A stretch of 7,229 nt of DNA from Rhodocyclaceae bacterium (GTDB lineage Bacteria > Pseudomonadota > Gammaproteobacteria > Burkholderiales > Rhodocyclaceae). The stretch lies in contig JADFDL010000083.1 of assembly GCA_018262875.1 (NCBI GenBank), positions 1 to 7,229 of the forward strand. The letters are read 5' to 3'. The translations under genes were made by a program, and so were the position numbers. Positions 1-7,229 of the stretch are shown here, piece by piece; within the stretch, counting starts at the first letter, position 1; every line of letters begins with the position of its first letter. A model generated the notes under the pieces. The model did not search any database. It was not told where the DNA came from and worked only from the letters and a program-made list of their open reading frames with translations.

Positions 1-1
1 T

Positions 2-445
2 GTCCTTCGCCAGCAGGGCGTACTGGTAGACCCAGCCGACGCCGGTGGCGTCCGGGCCGATCTGCGGGGTGATGCCCTTCGGCATGCGGCCGGAAGCGAA
101 GTTGAGGTACTCGAGCACGCGCGAACGCGCCCAGTAGATGTCGGTGCCGTCCTCGAAGATGATGTAGACGAAGGAGGCGCCGAAGAAGGAGAAGCCGCGC
201 ACCACCTTCGACTTCGGCACCGACAGCATGGCGGTGGTGAGCGGATAGGTGACCTGGTCCTCCACCACCTGCGGCGCCTGGCCGGGCACTTCGGTGTAGA
301 CGATGACCTGCACGTCGGAGAGGTCCGGCAGGGCGTCGATCGGCGTGCGCAGGATGGCGAAAATCCCCGCCAGCACGATGAAGAGCGTGGCCAGCAGGAC
401 GAGGAAGCGGTTGCGCGCCGACCAGTCGATGACGGCATTCAGCAT
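2..445 (-). CDS. cusA: CusA-type heavy-metal RND efflux pump, N-terminal part
   Basis: Only the first 148 residues are in the window; family members are about 1,040 residues, so the gene continues past the left edge. The ATG at 445 is one base after the cusB stop. The visible part has the first transmembrane helix (about 13-31: [19 protein letters not shown]), then [66 protein letters not shown] and [15 protein letters not shown]. These closely follow the E. coli CusA N-terminus as I remember it, including [11 protein letters not shown] typical of the monovalent-metal (Cu/Ag) HME-RND group. It is the proton-driven inner-membrane pump of the CusCBA assembly. The three Met of the CusA metal site lie outside the window, so metal specificity is inferred from this start and the neighbours. 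Confidence 0.95.
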   Translation of the reverse strand, partial: MLNAVIDWSARNRFLVLLATLFIVLAGIFAILRTPIDALPDLSDVQVIVYTEVPGQAPQVVEDQVTYPLTTAMLSVPKSKVVRGFSFFGASFVYIIFEDGTDIYWARSRVLEYLNFASGRMPKGITPQIGPDATGVGWVYQYALLAKD

Positions 446-449
446 CTCA
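443..449 (-). promoter_or_regulatory. TGAGATG junction coupling cusB and cusA translation
   Basis: The cusB TGA (449-447) is followed by one base and then the cusA ATG (445-443). No strong Shine-Dalgarno match lies before this ATG (upstream reads CGGGCCACTGAG), so cusA translation probably depends on ribosomes finishing cusB. Confidence 0.75.
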
Positions 450-2018
450 GTGGCCCGAGTGCGCGGAGGATCGCACCGCGCCCTTCGCTTCCAGCTTGAA
501 GATCACCCATTCGCCCGGCTTGCGCTCGACGAACTCGAAGGCGATCGGGCTGCCCGGCTGCAGCTTGCCCAACAGCGACGGATTGGCCAGCACGAAATCC
601 ATGGTCATCGCCGGCCAGCCGAGGCTGGCGACCGGATCGTGGCTGACGCTCACCGTGCCGGCGGCGGCATCGATGGATTTCAGCGTGCCCTCCGCCTTGT
701 GCGAGGCCGATGCGGGTTTCGCCGTCTCACCGGGACTGACTTTGCCGAAGCCGCCCAAGCCACCGAGTGCCGCCTTGAGGTTGCTTTCCGCGTCGATGAG
801 GAAGTTGGCGGCGACCACCACCGGCTCGCCCTCCTTGACGCCCTCCAGCACCTCGACGTAATCGCCGCTGCGCGCGCCGAGCTTCACTTCGCGCGGCTCG
901 AAGCGGCCCGCTTTTGCGTTCCCTCCAGACTGGACCAGCACGACGCGGCGCACGCCGCTGTCGATCACGGCCGAGCTCGGCACCGCCAGCACTTTTGCAC
1001 CACTTGCCGCCGACAGCTCCAGCGAGGCGAACATGGCCGGCTTGAGCAGCCCGCCGAGATTGGCCAGCTCCACCCGCACCGGCACGCTGCGCGTCTCCGC
1101 CTTCAGTGTCGGATAGACGTAGGTCACCGTGCCCTCGAAGATTTTGTCGGGATAGGCGCCGATGCGCACCTTCGCCTGCTGGCCGACGCGCACCCGCCCG
1201 ATGTCCTGCTCGAAGACGTCGGCGACCGCCCACACCGAGGACAGGTCGGCCACCTGGTAGAGCATCTCGCCCGGCATGAAGCGCATGCCGGCGACGGCCT
1301 TCTTCTCCATGACGATGCCGGAAGCCGGCGCGCGCAGCGTCAGCGTGCGCCGCACCTCGCCGCCCTCGCGCAGGCGGGCGATCTGCTCGTCGGAAATGTC
1401 CCAGTTGCGCAGGCGCGAAAGGCCGGAGTCGGCGAGCTGCTTCATGCCGGCCTGCGCTTCCGGCCCGGCGTCCCGGAGCGACTCGCGGCCCTGCGCGGCG
1501 ATGGCGTATTCCTTCTGCGCCGAGACCAGCTCCGGGCTGTACACCTCGGCCAGCGGCTGGCCGCGGCCGACCGCCTGGCCGGTGGCGTTGACGTGCAGCT
1601 TCTCGATCCAGCCCTCGAACTTCGGCGAGACGGTGTGCAGGCGGCGCTCGTCGACCTCGATGCGGCCGCTGGCGCGCACGCCGCGCGACAGCTCGCGCAG
1701 CGCCGCGATTTCCGTGCGCACGCCGAGCTTCTGCACCTTCTCGGTACTGACGACAATGCCGCTGCCGGCATCAGCAGTCTCCTCGCCCTCGTACACCGGG
1801 ATATAGTCCATGCCCATCGGGTCTTTCTTAGGCACCGGCGAGGTGTCGGGCAGGCCCATCGGGTTGCGGTAGAAGAGCAGCTTGCGTTCCTGCTGCGCGC
1901 CTTTCGCCGCGGCTTGCGGCGCGGCCGTCTCATGACCGCCGCGGCTGCCGAGCCAGTAGCCGGCGCCCAGTGCGGCGGCTACAAGCAACAGGACAACGAT
2001 TGCCGTTTCTTTCTTCAT
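447..2018 (-). CDS. cusB: CusB-type RND periplasmic adaptor with C-terminal CusF domain
   Basis: The product has 523 residues. The ATG at 2018 overlaps the cusC stop (ATGA) and follows GGGAG (2026-2030) by 7 bases. The same frame stays open upstream across cusC, but that part is low-complexity shadow sequence. Domains in order: membrane anchor or signal (about 5-23); heavy-metal-binding segment (about 47-77) with M54, M68 and M70, close in spacing to the three Cu-binding Met of E. coli CusB; barrel-sandwich halves around [14 protein letters not shown] (130-143) and [13 protein letters not shown]; beta-barrel and membrane-proximal region to about 425; a Lys/Pro/Ala/Ser linker; and a complete CusF domain (about 438-515) with ligands H460, W468, M471 and M473. 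It should link CusA to CusC and pass metal to the pump. E. coli CusB lacks the fused CusF module. Confidence 0.96.
   Translation of the reverse strand: MKKETAIVVLLLVAAALGAGYWLGSRGGHETAAPQAAAKGAQQERKLLFYRNPMGLPDTSPVPKKDPMGMDYIPVYEGEETADAGSGIVVSTEKVQKLGVRTEIAALRELSRGVRASGRIEVDERRLHTVSPKFEGWIEKLHVNATGQAVGRGQPLAEVYSPELVSAQKEYAIAAQGRESLRDAGPEAQAGMKQLADSGLSRLRNWDISDEQIARLREGGEVRRTLTLRAPASGIVMEKKAVAGMRFMPGEMLYQVADLSSVWAVADVFEQDIGRVRVGQQAKVRIGAYPDKIFEGTVTYVYPTLKAETRSVPVRVELANLGGLLKPAMFASLELSAASGAKVLAVPSSAVIDSGVRRVVLVQSGGNAKAGRFEPREVKLGARSGDYVEVLEGVKEGEPVVVAANFLIDAESNLKAALGGLGGFGKVSPGETAKPASASHKAEGTLKSIDAAAGTVSVSHDPVASLGWPAMTMDFVLANPSLLGKLQPGSPIAFEFVERKPGEWVIFKLEAKGAVRSSAHSGH
2015..2018 (-). promoter_or_regulatory. 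ATGA stop/start overlap joining cusC and cusB
   Basis: The cusB ATG (2018-2016) and the cusC TGA (2017-2015) share two bases. This supports the 523-residue cusB start and implies termination-reinitiation coupling, which would keep channel and adaptor amounts linked. Confidence 0.85.
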
Positions 2019-3283
2019 AGTTCTTCTCCCAGCAGCCGTTCGATGTCGGCGAGGCGGAATTGCGCCTCGGCCTGCGCCTTGAGGCGGTCCAGCCTGGCCT
2101 TGCGGATCTGCCGCTGCGCGTCGAGCAGCGTGGCGAAATCCAGCCGGCCCGTCTCGTAGCCGGCCAGCGCCGCCTTGAAGGCCAGGTCGGCCTGCGGCAG
2201 CAGGGCGGTGGCCACCAGCGTTTCCAGGCGCCGCGCCGAATCCAGCGCCGACAGGTTCTCCGCCAGTTCGGCGGAAACCTGGTTGAGCGCCGCCTCCTTG
2301 CGCGAGCGCGCGGCGGCCGCCATCGCCGCCGCCTCGCGTTCCTGCGAGCGGCGGCTCTCCTGCTGCAGCGGGATGTTCACCTCGAACATCAGCTCCCATT
2401 CCGTGACGCGGTTGCGCGTCTGGATCGGCGAGACGCCGACGGTGAGGTCGGGGTAGCGGTTCTTCGTCACCAGCTCGCGGTTCTTCTCGGCCGCGGCGAT
2501 CTGCGCTTCCTGCGCGGCCAGCTGCGGGTTGGCGGCGAGCAGGCGCGCCTCCAGCGCGGCGTAATCGAGCTTCGCCGGGGCGGGCAGCGGGCGCAGCGCC
2601 TGCGGTTCCGCCAGCGGCGCGGCGGCCGGCCGGCGCAGCAGGACGTTCAAGCGCGCCGCGGCATGGTGGTGCTCGGTCTCCAGCATCAGCAGTTCGCTGC
2701 GCAGCGCCGTGCGCTCGACCTGGGCGCGCACCACGTCCTGCTGCGGCACCAGGCCGTCCGAATAGCGCGCCTGGGTGAGTTGCTCCAGGCTGCCGCCCAG
2801 GCGCAGCAGCTCCTCCGCCAGTTTGCGGCTCTGGCCGACGAGGTAGTACTGGGCGAAGGCGGTCTTCACCTTCGCCGCCAGCTCGGCCCAGGTGCCGCTG
2901 CGGCGCGCCTGCGCCTGCGCCGCGTCGGCCTCGGCGACTTCGCGTTTCAGGTCGCGCTTGCCCCACAGCGGGATGGTCTGCGCCACGGTGTACTTCGCGC
3001 TGCCGACGCGCGCCGGCAGCAGGTTGAAGTCGCCGTTGCCCATCTGGTTGCCGACGTCGCGCAGCTCCAGCCGCCCCATCGGGTCGGGCAGGGCGCCGGC
3101 CGGCTGCACGCGCTCGCGCGCCGCCTCGGCCTCGAAGCCCATCGCCGCCAGCTCCGGATTCCGTTGCCGCGCCAGCTCGAGGAGTTCCTCGACGCGCGCG
3201 CCCGGCGCGGGCGCCTGCGCAACCGCCAGGCCGGCCCACAGGCCGGCGCCGAGCGCCAGCACTCTCAGCCTGTCTCGTCGCAT
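2015..3283 (-). CDS. cusC: TolC-family outer-membrane factor of the metal efflux pump
   Basis: The product has 422 residues and should form the trimeric outer-membrane channel of the CusCBA assembly. The ATG at 3283 follows GGGAGG (3288-3293) by 4 bases and begins a signal peptide (hydrophobic core about 8-22, cut near AVA-QA). A start at 3343 would run back through the cusF stop region and lacks this logic. The family pattern is clear: two similar halves of long Ala/Glu/Gln/Arg-rich helices (RNPELAAMGFEAEAARERV near the N-terminus, ANPQLAAQEAQIAAAEKNRE in the second half) and short beta motifs (YTVAQTIPLWGKRD, LMFEVNIPL). It ends in a helix typical of outer-membrane efflux proteins. No lipobox cysteine follows the signal peptide, unlike E. 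coli CusC, so it is probably not lipid-anchored. Its stop overlaps the next start as ATGA. Confidence 0.93.
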   Translation of the reverse strand: MRRDRLRVLALGAGLWAGLAVAQAPAPGARVEELLELARQRNPELAAMGFEAEAARERVQPAGALPDPMGRLELRDVGNQMGNGDFNLLPARVGSAKYTVAQTIPLWGKRDLKREVAEADAAQAQARRSGTWAELAAKVKTAFAQYYLVGQSRKLAEELLRLGGSLEQLTQARYSDGLVPQQDVVRAQVERTALRSELLMLETEHHHAAARLNVLLRRPAAAPLAEPQALRPLPAPAKLDYAALEARLLAANPQLAAQEAQIAAAEKNRELVTKNRYPDLTVGVSPIQTRNRVTEWELMFEVNIPLQQESRRSQEREAAAMAAAARSRKEAALNQVSAELAENLSALDSARRLETLVATALLPQADLAFKAALAGYETGRLDFATLLDAQRQIRKARLDRLKAQAEAQFRLADIERLLGEEL

Positions 3284-3302
3284 GCCGCCTCCCGCCACAA
3301 AA

Positions 3303-3593
3303 TTATTTCGCCGCCTCGATGCGCGAGATGACGTATTGGCCATCGGCGCCCTTGACGAGGAAGAAGTTCACCTTCTGCTCCGGCTTGAGGCCGGCAAGCA
3401 GTTTGGCGTCCTGCGCCTTGATGTCCATGGTCATGGCCGGCCACTTGATGGCGGGAATCGGTTCGTGGGCCAGCTTGACGACGCCGGCGGCGGCATCGAC
3501 CTTCTTGACGACGCCCTTGCCGGGGACTTCGTCGGCGGCAAGGGCGGCAAGGGGGGCGGTGGCGAGCAGCAGGATTGCGAGCAGCTTCTTCAT
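3303..3593 (-). CDS. cusF: CusF-like periplasmic Cu(I)/Ag(I) chaperone
   Basis: The product has 96 residues. The ATG at 3593 follows AAGGAG (3601-3606) by 7 bases and begins a signal peptide (MKKLLAILLLATAPLAALA, cut near 19-20). The mature part is one small OB-fold CusF domain (about 24-95). The four Cu(I)/Ag(I) ligands of E. coli CusF (His, Trp by cation-pi contact, two Met) correspond to H43, W51, M54 and M56, in the context AHEPIPAIKWPAMTMD, with the same 8-3-2 spacing. Known CusF proteins pass periplasmic Cu(I)/Ag(I) to CusB/CusA. Here the gene sits just before cusC, 22 bases after the DUF411 gene. It resembles the CusF domain at the end of the CusB-type protein in this operon, so two copies of the module are made together. 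Confidence 0.95.
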   Translation of the reverse strand: MKKLLAILLLATAPLAALAADEVPGKGVVKKVDAAAGVVKLAHEPIPAIKWPAMTMDIKAQDAKLLAGLKPEQKVNFFLVKGADGQYVISRIEAAK

Positions 3594-3615
3594 GTTTGAT
3601 CTCCTTGTGGAAAAT

Positions 3616-4059
3616 TCAGCGATGGCTTTCGAAGACGGCGCTCCGGCCGTTCTTGTCGAAAGACACCACGTCGTAGGCATCCTTCTTCCCCGGCACTTCC
3701 ATGCCGGGCGAGCCGAGCGGCATGCCCGGCACCGACAGGCCGGAAACCGCCGGCTTCTCGCGCAGCAGGCGCTGGATGGCGGAGGCCGGCACATGGCCCT
3801 CGATGACATAGCCGCCGACCCTGGCGGTGTGGCAGGAAGTCAGTCGCTGCGGCACGGCGAAACGCCGCTTCACCGACTCCATGTCGGCGGTCGCGACGGT
3901 CTTCACCTTGAAGCCATTGGCCTCGAGATGTTCCGCCCAGGCGCTGCAGCAGCCGCAGTTGGGGTCCTTGTGCATCTCCACCTCGGGCAATGTTTCGGCA
4001 CGGGCGCCTGACGTTGCCAGCGCGAACAACACGGCGAACAACAAACCGCTTGTCTTCAT
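3616..4059 (-). CDS. DUF411 (CopG-like) exported copper-binding protein
   Basis: The product has 147 residues from the ATG at 4059, chosen because it begins a standard signal peptide (MKTSGLLFAVLFALATSGARA, cut near 21) and follows AGGAGG (4064-4069). The mature protein has the family pattern: HKDPNCGCC with C35, C37 and C38; a fourth cysteine in SCH (C76-H77); then GHVPASAI; and Met-bearing GMP and GSPGME (M113, M120). As I recall, Vibrio cholerae CopG of this family holds a cysteine-bound copper cluster built on four cysteines, and all four have equivalents here. It probably binds Cu(I) in the periplasm, perhaps with redox activity; the exact role is unsettled. Its place between copA and cusF fits that. 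An upstream in-frame ATG at 4158 has its own well-spaced Shine-Dalgarno sequence and would add 33 residues, so the start is not certain. Confidence 0.93.
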   Translation of the reverse strand: MKTSGLLFAVLFALATSGARAETLPEVEMHKDPNCGCCSAWAEHLEANGFKVKTVATADMESVKRRFAVPQRLTSCHTARVGGYVIEGHVPASAIQRLLREKPAVSGLSVPGMPLGSPGMEVPGKKDAYDVVSFDKNGRSAVFESHR

Positions 4060-4069
4060 TTGCCCTCCT
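4060..4069 (-). promoter_or_regulatory. Ribosome binding site supporting the preferred DUF411 start
   Basis: AGGAGG at 4064-4069 is a full anti-Shine-Dalgarno match 4 bases before the ATG at 4059. Together with the signal peptide that begins there, it is why the shorter 147-residue product is preferred. Confidence 0.7.
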
Positions 4070-4155
4070 GCGGAACTGGCGGCCGGAAGGCCGGTGTGGC
4101 GCGGCGCAGCCGCTTTCGGCCGATCGTGCCGATGCCCCGCTTCATGTGTCTCGTT

Positions 4156-4171
4156 CATGTTTTTTACTCCC
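4156..4171 (-). promoter_or_regulatory. Alternative ribosome binding site and start upstream of the DUF411 gene
   Basis: GGGAG (4167-4171) is followed after 8 bases by an ATG (4158-4156), only 16 bases after the copA stop. The frame runs without interruption into the DUF411 gene, adding 33 residues rich in His, Arg, Ala and Pro before the signal peptide. This site may couple DUF411 translation to copA, may encode a longer precursor, or may be a remnant. The downstream start at 4059 also has a strong Shine-Dalgarno match, though with short spacing (4 bases). Confidence 0.45.
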
Positions 4172-4174
4172 GAT

Positions 4175-6481
<2,307 letters not shown>

Positions 6482-6515
6482 AGTGTCGTGCCTCCGGATC
6501 GTGACGGCGTTCGGC

Positions 6516-6881
6516 TTACTTCGCCGGCATCGGCATCTGGCCATCCTGACGCCGCATCATCTGCTCCATCATCGTCTGCATCATGTCGAGCCGCTTCTCC
6601 ATGTGCTCAAGGCGTTTCTCCATGGCGGCGTGCGCGGCCGGGTCGTGCGCGCCGGCGCCGCCCATCATGCCCATTCCTCCCTGGCCCATCATTCCTCCCT
6701 TGCCCATCATGCCGCCCCGCATCATCGGGCAGGCGTCGTGATCGTGCTGTGCCGCTTTCGCCGCGGGCTTGGCCGGCGCTGCCTTCTTCTGCGGCGCGGG
6801 GGTGTCGTGCTTGTGTGTATCGTCGGCCAGGGCCGTTGCGGCCAGGGCGAGGCTGGCTGCCAGGGCGATGAGTGTCTTCAT
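6516..6881 (-). CDS. Exported Met/His-rich small protein, putative periplasmic copper binder
   Basis: The product has 121 residues. The ATG at 6881 is chosen because AAGGAG (6889-6894) lies 7 bases upstream and it begins a clean signal peptide ([19 protein letters not shown], likely cut before DD at 20). An in-frame ATG at 6920 would add 13 polar residues and overlap the preceding gene. The mature protein has four parts: a His/Asp/Lys/Pro/Ala-rich linker with THKHD (22-26) and HDHDACPMM (46-54); a Met-Gly repeat (53-74, four MMxGG-like units); a short His-containing stretch (79-84); and a Met-rich amphipathic helix (87-112). The helix has 3-4 hydrophobic spacing (M87, L91, M94, L98, M101, M105, M108) typical of a coiled coil. 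It contains 19 mature Met, 7 His and 1 Cys. Met-rich sequences favour Cu(I)/Ag(I), so a metal sponge or chaperone role is likely but inferred. I cannot assign it to a named family. Confidence 0.85.
   Translation of the reverse strand: MKTLIALAASLALAATALADDTHKHDTPAPQKKAAPAKPAAKAAQHDHDACPMMRGGMMGKGGMMGQGGMGMMGGAGAHDPAAHAAMEKRLEHMEKRLDMMQTMMEQMMRRQDGQMPMPAK
6660..6725 (-). repeat. In-frame Met-Gly repeat within the small exported protein
   Basis: Residues 53-74 are built from units [17 protein letters not shown] and MGMMGG. At DNA level, 9-base copies of cccatcat(g/t) start at 6661, 6685 and 6703 on the plus strand, spaced by multiples of three (24 and 18). The pattern suggests unit duplication that kept the frame. 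Such runs can change copy number between strains. Confidence 0.8.
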
Positions 6882-6906
6882 GGTCTTGCTCCTTGTGCGG
6901 CCGGGA

Positions 6907-7227
6907 TCAATGTCCGGCATGGGTTGAGACGGGTTTCGAAAGCGGCGTGAAACGGGCGGTTTGGGCTTCCCCGCCGGGCAGGGTGATGCTGACCTCCACC
7001 GTCATGCCGGGCGTCGAGGCGTACTTGGCGAAGCCCTTCATGCGGTTGCCGCCGCCGGGCGTCAGCGTGGATGTGGCCTTGAGCCTGCCGGCCGTCATCT
7101 TCGCGCTTCCCTTGGCGCCCCGGACATCCAGCGGGTTCTGGGCGTGGTCGGTGACGTACACGGCGATCGGGGTTTCGCGCACGGTTTTGCTGCTCTTCAC
7201 GACCACCAGTTCGAAATGATTGGGACC
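6907..7227 (-). CDS. Periplasmic-type protein of unknown function, C-terminal part
   Basis: The frame is open to the right edge of the window, giving 106 visible residues and no N-terminus. A GTG at 7206 could be read as a start, but the upstream residues GPNHFEL continue in frame into what looks like conserved sequence (NHFELVVVKSS), so the gene is more likely truncated by the window. The visible part looks like a small all-beta domain with alternating hydrophobic strands (ELVVV, PIAVYVTDHA, TVEVSITLPGG, TARFTPL). It has few charged clusters and ends in HAGH. Similar short beta proteins sit next to CusB/CopA genes in betaproteobacteria, from memory and not checked. It lies 25 bases upstream of the Met/His-rich gene and is probably the first or an early gene of the operon. 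A role in periplasmic metal handling is inferred from context only. Confidence 0.7.
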   Translation of the reverse strand, partial: GPNHFELVVVKSSKTVRETPIAVYVTDHAQNPLDVRGAKGSAKMTAGRLKATSTLTPGGGNRMKGFAKYASTPGMTVEVSITLPGGEAQTARFTPLSKPVSTHAGH

Positions 7228-7229
7228 GG

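Noticed and set aside
303..2159. A 618-codon open frame on the plus strand opposite cusB
   Set aside because: It has the same Arg/Ala/His-rich shadow composition and no motifs, and it lies opposite a gene with complete domain evidence.
2019..3239. Upstream extension of the cusB frame across cusC, suggesting a 930-residue fusion protein
   Set aside because: The extra part is Gly/Ala/Arg-rich without domains, while cusC occupies the same DNA in another frame with full family features. The ATGA overlap and ribosome binding site mark the real cusB start at 2018.
2060..3331. A 423-codon open frame on the plus strand opposite cusC
   Set aside because: The translation is Leu/Arg/Gln/Ala low-complexity shadow of the TolC-family gene, with no domain or start context.
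4060..4158. A possible MerR/CueR-type operator (ccttcc ... ggagg) in the copA-DUF411 junction
   Set aside because: The half-sites are not a proper dyad, the spacing does not match a CueR-type -35/-10 layout, and ggagg is better explained as the Shine-Dalgarno sequence.
6482..6515. Possible promoter or terminator between the Met/His-rich gene and copA
   Set aside because: The 34 bases hold a ribosome binding site but no stem followed by a T-run and no recognisable -35/-10 pair.

Overview
The window is one uninterrupted, co-directional copper (probably copper/silver) detoxification operon on the minus strand. It is cut at both ends. High G+C (about two thirds by eye), compact gene spacing and the protein families point to a Gram-negative proteobacterium, most likely a betaproteobacterium (a Rhodocyclaceae-like lineage is a guess). 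Outer-membrane, periplasmic-adaptor and RND components confirm a double-membrane envelope.

The transcript reads from high to low coordinates. In order it holds: (1) the C-terminal part of a secreted or periplasmic protein of unknown function, open to the right edge; (2) a small exported Met/His-rich protein with a short coiled coil; (3) a complete Cu(I)-exporting P1B-type ATPase (copA) with YHS and heavy-metal-binding N-terminal modules in place of HMA domains; (4) an exported DUF411 (CopG-like) protein with four cysteines; (5) a stand-alone CusF periplasmic Cu(I)/Ag(I) chaperone; (6) a TolC-family outer-membrane factor (cusC-like); (7) a CusB-type periplasmic adaptor carrying a second CusF domain fused at its C-terminus; (8) the first 148 residues of a CusA-type heavy-metal RND pump, running off the left edge. 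Intergenic gaps are 1 to 34 bases. cusC/cusB overlap as ATGA and cusB/cusA are separated by one base (TGAGATG), so translation is probably coupled. No promoter, regulator gene, terminator, RNA gene, insertion sequence or CRISPR array is visible. The operon promoter must lie beyond the right edge.

The proposed division of labour is inference from the families. CopA moves cytoplasmic Cu(I) to the periplasm. The Met/His-rich protein, the DUF411 protein and CusF bind or hand over periplasmic metal. CusCBA expels it across the outer membrane, with the CusB-fused CusF domain giving the pump a built-in chaperone.

I see no wholly new system. The parts most worth following are the Met/His-rich coiled-coil protein, the uncharacterised first gene, the doubled CusF module and the two competing starts of the DUF411 gene.
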